NCBI GenBank assembly: GCA_050944855.1
Contig: JBMNRU010000013.1
Span: forward strand, 1-64,000
DNA from: Lactonifactor sp050944855
GTDB lineage: Bacteria; Bacillota; Clostridia; Lachnospirales; Lachnospiraceae
Length of the DNA stretch: 64,000 bases
Direction of reading: 5' to 3'
Positions within the stretch are counted from its first letter, which is position 1. Every line of letters begins with the position of its first letter. The translations under genes and the position numbers were made by a program. The notes beneath the pieces are model-generated. The model had not been told where the DNA came from and ran no database searches. It was given only the letters and a program-made list of their open reading frames with translations. Below, piece after piece: positions 33,365 through 42,289 of the stretch.

Positions 33365-34041
33365 ATGGCACCTCCTGCAGAAGTAAGCTGTCCATCCCGG
33401 ATGGTTATGGTCTTTTTGGCATGAGAAGCAATTTCTGCGTCATGGGTAATCATGAGAATGGAAACCCCTTCTTCGTTTAAGTCTTTAAAAAGTTCCATTA
33501 CCTGTGCCCCGGATTTGGTGTCAAGGGCGCCGGTGGGTTCATCGGCCAGCAGGATTTTAGGATTGTTTACCAATGCCCTTGCAATGGCAACCCGCTGCTT
33601 CTGACCGCCGGATAACTGGTTGGGTTTAAAATCTAAGCGGTCGCCCAGTCCCACTCGTTCCAGAGCTGCCTTTGCCCGTTCATGCCGTTCTGCTTTCGGT
33701 ACGTTTGCGTAAGTCAGAGGCAGTTCTACGTTTTCCAGCGCCGACTGACGCGGCAGCAGCTGGAAGCTCTGAAATACAAAGCCGATCTTATTCAGACGGA
33801 TATCAGAGCGTTCATTATCAGAGCAATTGCTGATATCCTGACCGTCCAGTAAAAAGGTACCGGAGGTGGCGGTGTCCAGACAGCCAATAATATTCATCAG
33901 AGTAGTTTTACCGGAACCGGAGGGCCCCATAATGGCTATGTATTCTCCTTCTTCCATGGAGAAGGTAATGTTTTTCAGCACGGGGACGACCATTTTTCCC
34001 TGATAATAATCTTTACAAACATCTTGGATTTCCAGGATCAT
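33361..34041 (-). CDS. ABC transporter ATP-binding protein (MacB/LolD type)
   Basis: A 226-residue ATPase. Walker A is GPSGSGKTTLMNIIG (near residue 38), the LolD-type signature FQSFQLLPRQSALENVELPL follows, then LSGGQKQRVAIARAL and Walker B ILLADEPTGALDT. It powers the permease at 30350. ATG 34041 is chosen, one base after the stop of the first adaptor; a GTG at 34053 would overlap. Translation of all four genes appears coupled. Confidence 0.93.
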   Translation of the reverse strand: MILEIQDVCKDYYQGKMVVPVLKNITFSMEEGEYIAIMGPSGSGKTTLMNIIGCLDTATSGTFLLDGQDISNCSDNERSDIRLNKIGFVFQSFQLLPRQSALENVELPLTYANVPKAERHERAKAALERVGLGDRLDFKPNQLSGGQKQRVAIARALVNNPKILLADEPTGALDTKSGAQVMELFKDLNEEGVSILMITHDAEIASHAKKTITIRDGQLTSAGGAI

Positions 34042-34042
34042 G

Positions 34043-35302
34043 CTACATCTCACCGCCTTCGATCATTGTCTCTTCTTCTGTTTCCATATCCATATCCTCT
34101 GCCGGGGCCTCAGTACCCATGTTTCCTTCCATAGAGATCTGGGTTGCCAGGCCTTCCTGCAGGGTTTCTTCCGGGAAGGTGATGGCATCTTCCGTTGTGA
34201 GTCCTTCCAGGATTTCATACTCCATCAGTTCTTCGTTATATTCGCCCAGGACTACCGATCTTTTTTCTAATTTGCCTTTTCCGTTGTCGGCCCATACATA
34301 GGGTTTTGTGTCTATATCACACAGGAAATAGTCCGGCAGCCATAAGCCGGATTTTTCATCTTCCTGTCCCATGTCTGTTTCAATATATACATGCTGGCCC
34401 AGCATCAGACCTTCGTCGGAATCCAGAGAAACGTAGAAAGGATACTTGGTGGATTGGTTTGCCGTATCTTCCATACCGTAATAGGCGTACGAGTTGCTGT
34501 TGCCCGTCTGTCCGTTTTCTGTGTCTACCGCGCCCATGGTTCCGTACCAGATGCTGTCATCCACCCGGGAACGAATGATGACAGGCTGTCCCTCTGTGAC
34601 AGAATAGATGTTTTGTTCGTTGACAAATCCCTTGATACGAAGTCTTCCTGTCTCTAATATGGTGATAAAAGCATTGCTGGATTCTAATCCGTCATTCATT
34701 TCGGAAGTATTGTTTTGGCGAATGGATTTGACTACACCGTCCACTTCACTGCTGATGGTCGCATTGTCAATACTGTGCTTTAACTGTTCAATTTCTATCT
34801 GTTTGCTTTTGATGGAATATTCTGTTTTCTTGATATCGTTTTGGGCTGTCTGGATCTGTGTCGTGTAATTCAGACGTTCCTCCTCGCCGGCAGAACGTTT
34901 TTCCTTTTCCAGAGCGGAAATTTGTTCATTCAAGTTAACAATGTCATTTTCCAGGCGTTCCAGATCCAGCTGGGCCTGATCCAGATTGCTTTGTGCCTCG
35001 TCGGTATCATAGGTAAAAAGCGGAGTACCCACCGTAACATCCTGTCCCTTTTCCACTAAGACTTCCTTTACCGTTTTATCAGGCTGCAGTTCTACTTCAT
35101 AAGTCTGCTGTGGTTCCGTAACACCGGAAAAGCGCTGCTGGATGCCAAGGCTTCCCTGATTTACAATCGTATTGACATTGGCAACGAATACGACGTCTTT
35201 ACTGGCTGCGGAGCCGCTGCGTCCCAGGAAAAACCAGAGTATGCCCGCAAGGAGCAGTATGCCGATGATGCTTCCCGAGATGATTATTTTTTTTCTTTTC
35301 AT
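34043..35302 (-). CDS. HlyD/MacA-type adaptor subunit
   Basis: A 419-residue membrane-anchored adaptor. It has an N-terminal helix (residues 6-24), a lipoyl half at VEKGQDVTVGTPLFTYDTDE, and a coiled-coil hairpin about residues 85-165 (LDQAQLDLERLENDIVNLNE). The second lipoyl half and beta barrel follow, with an acidic Met/Glu-rich tail. It is normal in layout, in contrast to the second adaptor encoded two genes later. ATG 35302 follows GGGAGG. First gene of the operon, behind a strong promoter with a large palindrome. Confidence 0.9.
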   Translation of the reverse strand: MKRKKIIISGSIIGILLLAGILWFFLGRSGSAASKDVVFVANVNTIVNQGSLGIQQRFSGVTEPQQTYEVELQPDKTVKEVLVEKGQDVTVGTPLFTYDTDEAQSNLDQAQLDLERLENDIVNLNEQISALEKEKRSAGEEERLNYTTQIQTAQNDIKKTEYSIKSKQIEIEQLKHSIDNATISSEVDGVVKSIRQNNTSEMNDGLESSNAFITILETGRLRIKGFVNEQNIYSVTEGQPVIIRSRVDDSIWYGTMGAVDTENGQTGNSNSYAYYGMEDTANQSTKYPFYVSLDSDEGLMLGQHVYIETDMGQEDEKSGLWLPDYFLCDIDTKPYVWADNGKGKLEKRSVVLGEYNEELMEYEILEGLTTEDAITFPEETLQEGLATQISMEGNMGTEAPAEDMDMETEEETMIEGGEM

Positions 35303-35371
35303 TGTATGTATCCTCCCATTTTTTCCTGCCAGTCGTTGGTTTGCTGCCAGCTTTTGGTTGAATGAGTACAA

Positions 35372-35432
35372 AAAATAAGTGTACTACTTCTAGTGATACA
35401 CTTATTTTACTATGTGACTGTATAGGTGTCAA
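35372..35432 (-). promoter_or_regulatory. Promoter of the MacAB-like operon with a 37-bp palindrome
   Basis: On the minus strand TTGACA (35432-35427), exactly 17 bases, TAAAAT (35409-35404). A near-palindrome of 37 bases (35372-35408) has 12 perfectly paired outer positions (AAAATAAGTGTA with its complement) and inner ACTA...TAGT. It covers the -10 and start point. The AGTGTACTA...TACACT form resembles sites of YtrA-type GntR repressors, which often control ABC exporters. No such regulator gene is in the window. Confidence 0.7.
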
Positions 35433-35492
35433 AGTATACTTGCTATCTTAATAAAATCTTAAGATTTGTGGAGGCAGATATGCGATATAACA

Positions 35493-35521
35493 TTGACCAG
35501 CTTCTTTTAAAATGATATACT
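35493..35521 (+). promoter_or_regulatory. Promoter of the ligase-IorAB-PaaK operon
   Basis: TTGACC (35493-35498), 17 bases, TATACT (35516-35521), 53 bases before the first ATG. An imperfect GCGTTAATGCGC repeat lies just downstream and might be an operator. Confidence 0.65.
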
Positions 35522-35573
35522 ATATGAAGTAGACGCGTTAATGCGCTAAAATGTATATTGGAAGGAAAGTATT

Positions 35574-37208
35574 ATGCCTATTACAGAGTTTTTAGAAAAA
35601 AATGCGAGAGAGTTTCCTCATGACATCTGTCTGGTGGAAATTAATCCTGAGATTCAGGAGAATCGTAGAGTAACATGGAAAGAGTATGAACTGATTGAGC
35701 CAAGTCCTAAGACAAGCTATCGCCGTGAGATTACGTGGAGTGTGTTTAATGAAAAGGCCAATCGTTTTGCCAATCTTTTGCTGCAGCGAGGGATCAAAAA
35801 GGGCGATAAAGTAGCGATTTTGATGATGAACGGCCTGGAATGGCTACCTATTTATTTTGGTATATTAAAAACCGGCGCTTTGGCAGTACCGTTAAATTTC
35901 CGCTATTCTGCAGATGAGATTGAATATTGTGTGAATCTGGCAGAAGTGGATGTACTGGTTTTCAGCAATCCTTTTATCGGTCGTGTAGAAGAGATCGCGG
36001 ACCGTATCAGCAAGGGAAGACTTCTGATTTATGTAGGAGAAGGCTGTCCGGGATTTGCAGATGATTATCATTCTCTGTCAGCGAACTGTTCCAGTCAGTC
36101 ACCGGAGATCGTGCTGTCAGATGACGACTATGCGGCGATTTATTTTTCTTCGGGAACCACAGGATTTCCGAAGGCGATTTTACATAAACACAGAAGCCTG
36201 GTGCACTCCTGCAAGGTGGAACAGAACCATCACGGACAGACGAAAGAGGATGTATTCTTATGTATTCCGCCTCTGTATCATACCGGGGCTAAGATGCACT
36301 GGTTCGGAAGCTTATTATCCGGCGGCAAGGCTGTTTTGTTGAAAGGTACAAAGCCGGAATTTATCCTGGATGCGGTATCTAAGGAAAAGTGTACCATTGT
36401 ATGGCTGCTGGTTCCGTGGGCACAGGATATTCTGGAGGCCATCGAAAGCGGAAGAGTAAATCTGGATGATTATGAACTGGATCAGTGGCGTCTGATGCAC
36501 ATTGGGGCACAGCCGGTACCGCAGAGCCTGATCAAGAGATGGAAGAGTATTTTCCCGAATCATGCTTACGACACCAATTATGGCCTGTCAGAATCCATCG
36601 GCCCGGGCTGTGTGCATCTGGGCGTAGAAAATATTCATAAGGTTGGTGCCATCGGCAAAGCCGGATACGGCTGGGAGACGAAGATCGTAGACGAAAAGCA
36701 TCAGACGGTAGAGCAGGGTGCGGTCGGTGAGCTTGCGGTGAAGGGCCCAGGAGTGATGGAATGTTATTACCGCGACGAGAAAGCGACAGCAGAGGTTCTG
36801 GAAGATGGATGGCTGTTTACCGGAGATATGGCACAGGAAGATGAAGATGGATTTATTTTCCTGGTAGACAGAAAGAAAGATGTTATTATTTCCGGCGGTG
36901 AGAATATTTACCCGGTTCAGATTGAGGACTTTATCCGTACTAATAACAAGGTGCATGATGTGGCAGTGATCGGTATGAAGGATCATCGTCTGGGAGAGAT
37001 CGCGGCAGCGATCATCGAAGTAAAAGAAGGTATGGAGATGACAAAGGAAGAGGTAGATGCCTATTGTATGCAATTGCCCAGATACAAACGTCCGCATGAG
37101 GTGATCTTTGCACAGATCCCTAGAAATCCTACCGGTAAGATTGAAAAGCCAAAGCTTCGTGAGATCTATGGAGCAAATCGTTTGATCGCTGAGCAGAATA
37201 TGGGTTAA
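35574..37208 (+). CDS. AMP-dependent acyl-CoA synthetase/ligase
   Basis: A 544-residue adenylate-forming enzyme activating a carboxylic acid to its CoA ester, or running backwards to make ATP. YFSSGTTGFPKAILHKHR (near residue 188) is the P-loop. YGLSESIG, LFTGDMAQEDEDGF, LVDRKKDVIISGGENIYPVQ and NPTGKIEKPKL are the later core motifs. A short insertion rich in Pro and charged residues (about 35-55) precedes the usual first strand. It is followed 14 bases later by iorA, so an aryl or branched acid is the likely substrate. The exact acid is not predictable. Confidence 0.9.
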   Translation: MPITEFLEKNAREFPHDICLVEINPEIQENRRVTWKEYELIEPSPKTSYRREITWSVFNEKANRFANLLLQRGIKKGDKVAILMMNGLEWLPIYFGILKTGALAVPLNFRYSADEIEYCVNLAEVDVLVFSNPFIGRVEEIADRISKGRLLIYVGEGCPGFADDYHSLSANCSSQSPEIVLSDDDYAAIYFSSGTTGFPKAILHKHRSLVHSCKVEQNHHGQTKEDVFLCIPPLYHTGAKMHWFGSLLSGGKAVLLKGTKPEFILDAVSKEKCTIVWLLVPWAQDILEAIESGRVNLDDYELDQWRLMHIGAQPVPQSLIKRWKSIFPNHAYDTNYGLSESIGPGCVHLGVENIHKVGAIGKAGYGWETKIVDEKHQTVEQGAVGELAVKGPGVMECYYRDEKATAEVLEDGWLFTGDMAQEDEDGFIFLVDRKKDVIISGGENIYPVQIEDFIRTNNKVHDVAVIGMKDHRLGEIAAAIIEVKEGMEMTKEEVDAYCMQLPRYKRPHEVIFAQIPRNPTGKIEKPKLREIYGANRLIAEQNMG

Positions 37209-37222
37209 GAAAGGAACAGGAC

Positions 37223-38962
37223 ATGAGTGAAGTAAAGATTATGTTAGGTAATGAGGCCATTGCCAGAGGCGCATATGAAGCAGGTGTCAAGGTGTCTGCA
37301 GCATATCCCGGCACGCCCAGTACGGAAATTAGTGAAAATATTGTGAAATATGATGAGATTTATGCAGAGTGGTCTCCCAACGAAAAGGTTGCGATGGAAG
37401 TCGCTATCGGCGCTTCTATCAGCGGCGTTCGTTCTATGGCATCCATGAAGCATGTAGGTGTTAATGTGGCATCTGACCCGCTTTATACGGTTTCTTATGC
37501 AGGGGTCAATGGAGGCCTGGTATTGGTTGCAGCGGATGATCCAGGGTTATATTCTTCTCAGAATGAGCAGGATACCCGCTGTGTGGCAAGAGCAGCCATG
37601 GTTCCTGTATTGGAGCCTTCTGATTCTCAGGAAGCAAAGGATTTTATGAAATATGCGTTTGCATTATCTGAGAAATATGATACTCCCATGATCGTGCGTA
37701 CCACAACCCGGCTCTCCCATTCCCAGGGTCCGGTTACCTTAGAGGACAGATGTGAGCCGCAGGATAAGCCATACGAGAGACAGGTAACAAAGTATGTTAT
37801 GATGCCGGGTAATGCCAAGGGAAGACATGTTTATGTGGAAAAACGGCTGAAAGATATGGCGGAAGATGCCTGCACCATGCCGGTAAATAAAATGGAGATC
37901 AATGATACTAAGATTGGTTTTATTACCAGCGGTATTGCGTATCAGTATGTGAAAGAAGTCTGTCCGGATGCCAGTGTTTTGAAACTGGGTCTGGTGCATC
38001 CCCTTCCGAGAAAGCTGATTGAAGAATTTGCTTCTAAAGTTGAAACTTTGTATATTTTTGAAGAACTGGAGCCTGTATTTGAAGAGCAGATTAAGTCCTG
38101 GGGCATTTCCTGCATCGGAAAAGAAATTTTCACCGTACAGGGCGAATACAGTGCGAATATGCTTCGCCGGGCAGTTTTGAAGGAAGAGTCCAGCGTGAAA
38201 GAGGCAGCTCAGGTTCCGGCGCGTCCGCCGATCCTATGTCCGGGCTGTCCGCACAGAAGCGTTTATTCTGTATTAAATAAACTGAAAATACATGCAGCCG
38301 GCGATATCGGATGCTATACCTTAGGTGCAGTTGCACCGCTGAGTGTGGTAGATACCACAGTCTGCATGGGTGCCAGCATTTCCACTCTGCATGGTATGGA
38401 AAAGGCAAAAGGCAAAGAATATATTAAGAACTGGGTGGCAGTGATCGGTGATTCTACCTTTATGCATACCGGTGTAAATTCCCTTATGAACATGGTTTAT
38501 AATCAGGGAACCGGTACGGTTATGATCCTGGATAATTCCACCACAGGTATGACAGGTCATCAGGATCATGCGGCAACGGGCAAGACTTTAAAAGGTGAGA
38601 TCGTTCCTGCTATTAATATCCATGATCTGTGCAAAGCAATGGGAATCAAAAATGTGGTAGAAGTGAATGCCTTTGATACGAAAGAACTGGAAAAGGTTGT
38701 AAAAGAAGAGGTAGCAAAGGACGAAGTGTCTGTCATCATTACTAAATCTCCCTGTGTGCTGATCAAGGGACAGAAATTCCCATATAAATGCAGGCCGGTT
38801 ACAGATAAATGTAAGAAATGCGGCATGTGCTTAAAACCGGGATGTCCGGCACTGACAAAGAAGGAAGACGGTACGATTTCCATTGATGCGACGATGTGCA
38901 ATGGCTGCGGACTGTGTATGAATCTTTGCAAATTTGATGCAATTGAGAAAGTAGAGGTGTAA
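37223..38962 (+). CDS. iorA: Indolepyruvate ferredoxin oxidoreductase, alpha subunit
   Basis: A 579-residue subunit that oxidatively decarboxylates aryl pyruvates (indole-, phenyl-, hydroxyphenylpyruvate) to aryl-acetyl-CoA with reduction of ferredoxin. MLGNEAIARGAYEAGVKVSA at the start and LCPGCPHRSVYSVLNKL near 335 are IorA blocks. GDIGCYTLG...GDSTFMHTGVNSL holds the TPP site, and two C-terminal ferredoxin motifs (CKKCGMCLKPGCP and CNGCGLCMNLC) end the protein. It is co-transcribed with iorB three bases after its stop. Confidence 0.95.
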   Translation: MSEVKIMLGNEAIARGAYEAGVKVSAAYPGTPSTEISENIVKYDEIYAEWSPNEKVAMEVAIGASISGVRSMASMKHVGVNVASDPLYTVSYAGVNGGLVLVAADDPGLYSSQNEQDTRCVARAAMVPVLEPSDSQEAKDFMKYAFALSEKYDTPMIVRTTTRLSHSQGPVTLEDRCEPQDKPYERQVTKYVMMPGNAKGRHVYVEKRLKDMAEDACTMPVNKMEINDTKIGFITSGIAYQYVKEVCPDASVLKLGLVHPLPRKLIEEFASKVETLYIFEELEPVFEEQIKSWGISCIGKEIFTVQGEYSANMLRRAVLKEESSVKEAAQVPARPPILCPGCPHRSVYSVLNKLKIHAAGDIGCYTLGAVAPLSVVDTTVCMGASISTLHGMEKAKGKEYIKNWVAVIGDSTFMHTGVNSLMNMVYNQGTGTVMILDNSTTGMTGHQDHAATGKTLKGEIVPAINIHDLCKAMGIKNVVEVNAFDTKELEKVVKEEVAKDEVSVIITKSPCVLIKGQKFPYKCRPVTDKCKKCGMCLKPGCPALTKKEDGTISIDATMCNGCGLCMNLCKFDAIEKVEV

Positions 38963-38965
38963 GAG

Positions 38966-39541
38966 ATGGCAAATACAACGAAAAATATTATGATCGTAGG
39001 TGTGGGCGGTCAGGGTACACTTCTTACCAGCCGTATTCTTGGCGGTATCACGGTTGCAGCAGGTTATGATGTTAAGCTGTCTGAGGTACACGGTATGGCA
39101 CAGCGCGGCGGAAGTGTAGTGACGTTTGTACGCTATGGCGAGAAAGTAGCAGAACCTATTGTAGAAGAAGGTCAGGCAGATATTCTGATCGCATTTGAGA
39201 AACTGGAAGCTTTGCGTTATGCACATTTTCTGAAAAAAGACGGTGTACTGGTTGTCAATGATCATCGTATTGACCCTATTACCGTTGTGACGGGCGTGGC
39301 TTCTTATCCGGAAAATATTATTGAAGGTCTGGAAAAAGAACATCGTGTGTATCGGGTGAAAGCAATGGAGGAAGCTCTTAAACTGGGTAATTCCAAAGTG
39401 TTTAATATCATTGTATTAGGTGTCGCTGCAAAACATATGGATTTCAGTAAAGAGACATGGCTTGAGGTTATTGAAAAGACAGTGCCGCCGAAAACAGTTG
39501 AGATCAATAAAAAAGCGTTCCTGTTGGGCTACGAGAGTTAA
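38966..39541 (+). CDS. iorB: Indolepyruvate ferredoxin oxidoreductase, beta subunit
   Basis: The 191-residue gamma-domain-like partner of IorA. MIVGVGGQGTLLTSRILGGI (near residue 9) and LSEVHGMAQRGGSVVTFVRYG (about 37-57) are diagnostic. It follows iorA directly. It is a separate paralogue of the gamma subunit at 14055, so the window encodes two distinct 2-oxoacid:ferredoxin enzymes. Confidence 0.94.
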   Translation: MANTTKNIMIVGVGGQGTLLTSRILGGITVAAGYDVKLSEVHGMAQRGGSVVTFVRYGEKVAEPIVEEGQADILIAFEKLEALRYAHFLKKDGVLVVNDHRIDPITVVTGVASYPENIIEGLEKEHRVYRVKAMEEALKLGNSKVFNIIVLGVAAKHMDFSKETWLEVIEKTVPPKTVEINKKAFLLGYES

Positions 39542-39593
39542 TGCTTCCGAAATAAACCGAAAATGACATAAATATGAAGCGGAGGATATGGAA

Positions 39594-40892
39594 ATGATTT
39601 GGAATGAAACAAAGGAATGTATGAGCCGTGATGAGATGACGGCCTTACAGAGCAAGCGTCTGGTAAAAACGGTTGACAGGGTATATCATAATGTAGAGTT
39701 TTACCGCAAAAAAATGCAGGCTTTAGGTATTGAACCGGGAGATATTAGAGGCATTGAGGACCTGGATAAGCTGCCATTTACTACAAAGGACGATTTAAGG
39801 GATACGTATCCGTTTGGTCTTTGTGCCGTTCCCCGATCTGAGCTTGTACGTGTTCATGCATCCAGTGGTACTACTGGAAAAGCAACGGTTGTAGCCTATA
39901 CACGTAAGGATATTGATATTTGGGCAGAGTGTGTTGCCAGAGCCTTTGCACAGGCCGGACTTACCAGAGATGATATGATTCAGGTAGCGTATGGCTATGG
40001 CCTGTTTACCGGTGGTCTCGGTGCACACTATGGTGCAGAGCATCTTGGTGCAACGGTAGTTCCCATGTCTACCGGCAATACCAAGAAATTAACAACTATG
40101 ATGCAGGATTTCGGGGTTACGGCAATCGCCTGTACACCGTCTTATCTGCTTCACATTGCAGAGACTCTGGAAGCTAACAATGCGCTGGATAAGATCAAAT
40201 TGAAAGCAGCGATCTGTGGTGCAGAGCCATGGACCGATCAGATGCGTATGCAGATTGAGGAAAAGCTGCATATTAATGCTTTTGACATTTACGGCCTGTC
40301 TGAAGTGATGGGACCGGGTGTTGCCTGTGACTGTATTTATCATAAAGGTCTTCATGTGTATGAAGATCACTTCCTTCCTGAGGTTGTGGATCCGAAGACC
40401 TTCCAGAAGGTTCCGGAAGGAGAAACCGGTGAGCTGGTATTTACAACATTAACCAAAGAAGGAATACCGCTGCTGCGTTACAGAACCAAGGACTTAACCA
40501 GCATCAGTTACGGCAAATGCGAGTGCGGCAGGACGCTGGCCAGAATCAGCCGATTCAAAGGAAGATCTGATGATATGCTTATTATCCGCGGTGTGAATGT
40601 CTTCCCGTCTCAGGTTGAGGCTGCGCTTCTGGAAATGGGTGAGACCTCTCCGCATTACATGATGATTGTAGATCGTGTCAACAATCTGGATACCTTAGAG
40701 GTTCAGGTAGAAGTGGGCGAAGAATTCTTCTCCGACAGAATCAGTGAGCTGGAAAGCCTGACGAAGAAAATTGCGCATGTACTTCAGCAGGCGATCGGCC
40801 TTGCGGTTAAGGTAAAATTAGTTGAGCCAAAGACCATTGAGAGAAGTATGGGTAAAGCCGTGCATGTTATTGATAAACGTAAATTAGTATAA
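39594..40892 (+). CDS. paaK: Phenylacetate-CoA ligase family enzyme
   Basis: A 432-residue AMP-forming ligase. VHASSGTTGKATVVAYTRKD (near residue 86) is the P-loop. AYGYGLFTGGLGAHYGAEHLG, YGLSEVMGPGVACDC and GRSDDMLIIRGVNVFPSQVE are PaaK signatures. ATG 39594 lies eight bases after GCGGAGG. Beside iorAB it most likely interconverts aryl-acetate and its CoA ester. In a fermenter it may run toward ATP or recapture excreted acid. It is followed by an ACT protein, a common pairing. Confidence 0.93.
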   Translation: MIWNETKECMSRDEMTALQSKRLVKTVDRVYHNVEFYRKKMQALGIEPGDIRGIEDLDKLPFTTKDDLRDTYPFGLCAVPRSELVRVHASSGTTGKATVVAYTRKDIDIWAECVARAFAQAGLTRDDMIQVAYGYGLFTGGLGAHYGAEHLGATVVPMSTGNTKKLTTMMQDFGVTAIACTPSYLLHIAETLEANNALDKIKLKAAICGAEPWTDQMRMQIEEKLHINAFDIYGLSEVMGPGVACDCIYHKGLHVYEDHFLPEVVDPKTFQKVPEGETGELVFTTLTKEGIPLLRYRTKDLTSISYGKCECGRTLARISRFKGRSDDMLIIRGVNVFPSQVEAALLEMGETSPHYMMIVDRVNNLDTLEVQVEVGEEFFSDRISELESLTKKIAHVLQQAIGLAVKVKLVEPKTIERSMGKAVHVIDKRKLV

Positions 40893-40910
40893 GATAAGGG
40901 AGGTATTGTT

Positions 40911-41330
40911 ATGAAACAGTTGTCCGTATTTTTGGAGAATAGAGAAGGCCGTCTGGACCTTGTATTAGAAACTTTAAAGAAAAATGATATTAATATTCTT
41001 TCCTTATCACTTGCGGATACCAGTGATTATGGAGTTCTCCGTATGATCGTGACGGATCCCGTAAAGGGAAAAGCGGCATTAAGAGAACAGGGCTTTTCTG
41101 CCATGCTGACTCCGGTGCTGGCTGTTAAGATCGCGCATCAGGTAGGACAGCTGCAGGTTCTCCTGGCTGAGATCTGTAAAGCGGGCATTAATATTGAGTA
41201 TATGTATGCTCTTGCCACGGGGGCTGATTATGCATCTATTATCATTAAAACGGTAGATTTGGACAAGGCAGCAGAAGTAGTGGCTCAGACAGGTGTTGAG
41301 ATGCTTACTTCTGAAGACCTGGAAGGATAA
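40911..41330 (+). CDS. ACT domain protein
   Basis: A 139-residue protein of two ACT-like halves: QLSVFLENREGRLDLVLETL (residues 3-22) begins the first, and VGQLQVLLAEICKAGINIEY begins the second (near 75). ACT domains bind amino acids. It lies between paaK and an amidohydrolase gene and probably senses an aromatic or branched amino acid to tune the pathway enzymes. GGGAGG precedes its ATG. Confidence 0.9.
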   Translation: MKQLSVFLENREGRLDLVLETLKKNDINILSLSLADTSDYGVLRMIVTDPVKGKAALREQGFSAMLTPVLAVKIAHQVGQLQVLLAEICKAGINIEYMYALATGADYASIIIKTVDLDKAAEVVAQTGVEMLTSEDLEG

Positions 41331-41333
41331 GCC

Positions 41334-42134
41334 ATGATGATTGATTTTCATACTCATATATTTCCGGATGCCATTGCCCAAAGGACGATTGATTCGCTTT
41401 CTGAGAAAGCGCAGATCACGGCCGCAACGGATGGGACTTTGGGTGGTCTGTTAGCGTCTATGGATGAAAGCGGTGTGGATCTGTCCGTTATCCAGCCGGT
41501 TATGACGAGACCGTCCCAGTTTCATACAGTAAACACATTTGCGGCGGAAGTAAACCGAAAGTATGCAGGCAGACTGTTTTCTTTCGGCGGCATTCATCCG
41601 GATAGTGAAGATTATAAAAAAGAGCTGGAAACCATTAAAGAATTGGGCCTTTTGGGGATTAAACTGCATCCGGATTATCAGCAGGTGATGATTGACGATG
41701 AAAGATACATGAGGATTATAGCGTATGCGGATGAGCTGGATCTGATTGTCCTGACCCATGCCGGTGTGGATATTGGGCTTCCTCATCCGGTGCATTGTCC
41801 TCCGGATCGTATGCGCAGAGTTCTGGATGCCATTCATCCGAAGAAAATGGTGGTGGCGCATTATGGCGGCTGGGAACAGTGGGATGCTGCATATGAGTAC
41901 CTGGCAGGAGAAAATGTGTACTTTGATCTGGCGTTTACGCTGGAGTATATAAAAGAGGAAATGTTTTTTAAGATGCTGGAAAAGCATGGACATGATAAAA
42001 TTTTATTTGCGACGGATTCTCCCTGGGGCGGACAAAAAGAGCAGGTACAGAGACTGGATGCGCTGCATTTGGACCCCTCTGTGAAGGAAGACATTTTTTC
42101 TCAAAATGCAAAAAGGCTGTTGAATTTAAAATAA
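41334..42134 (+). CDS. Amidohydrolase family protein (COG2159-like TIM barrel)
   Basis: A 266-residue metal-dependent hydrolase or decarboxylase. DFHTHIFPDAIAQRTIDSL (residues 3-21) gives the first metal histidines, and LGIKLHPDYQQVMID and LTHAGVDIG follow. VVAHYGGW and FATDSPWGG (near 220) give the remaining His and the catalytic Asp. The family includes aryl-acid decarboxylases and lactone hydrolases. In this operon it may act on an aromatic intermediate. The reaction is not predictable. Confidence 0.85.
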   Translation: MMIDFHTHIFPDAIAQRTIDSLSEKAQITAATDGTLGGLLASMDESGVDLSVIQPVMTRPSQFHTVNTFAAEVNRKYAGRLFSFGGIHPDSEDYKKELETIKELGLLGIKLHPDYQQVMIDDERYMRIIAYADELDLIVLTHAGVDIGLPHPVHCPPDRMRRVLDAIHPKKMVVAHYGGWEQWDAAYEYLAGENVYFDLAFTLEYIKEEMFFKMLEKHGHDKILFATDSPWGGQKEQVQRLDALHLDPSVKEDIFSQNAKRLLNLK

Positions 42135-42141
42135 TTTTTTA

Positions 42142-42171
42142 AAAACCCTTGCATAAATGGCAAGGGTTTTG
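42142..42171 (+). terminator. Terminator after the amidohydrolase gene
   Basis: AAAACCCTTGC (42142-42152) pairs with GCAAGGGTTTT (42160-42170), loop ATAAATG. It closes the ligase-iorAB-paaK-ACT-amidohydrolase operon. Confidence 0.88.
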
Positions 42172-42191
42172 TATAATAAAAATACTTTAAG

Positions 42192-42224
42192 ACTTTAAAG
42201 CGTTGGTTCGCAACGGTTTAAAGT
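42192..42224. promoter_or_regulatory. Palindrome upstream of the SSS symporter
   Basis: ACTTTAAA-G-CGTTG (42192-42205) pairs with CAACG-G-TTTAAAGT (42211-42224) around GTTCG, with a single mismatch. It lies 66 bases before the symporter ATG. It could be an operator or an mRNA leader hairpin; the TTTAAAGT arms recur just upstream as TACTTTAAG. Confidence 0.45.
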
Positions 42225-42289
42225 ACTGAACTCAAAAAGAAAAGATATAAAAATGTTTTGCCTATTGTGGAAAACGTAAGGAGGATAAC

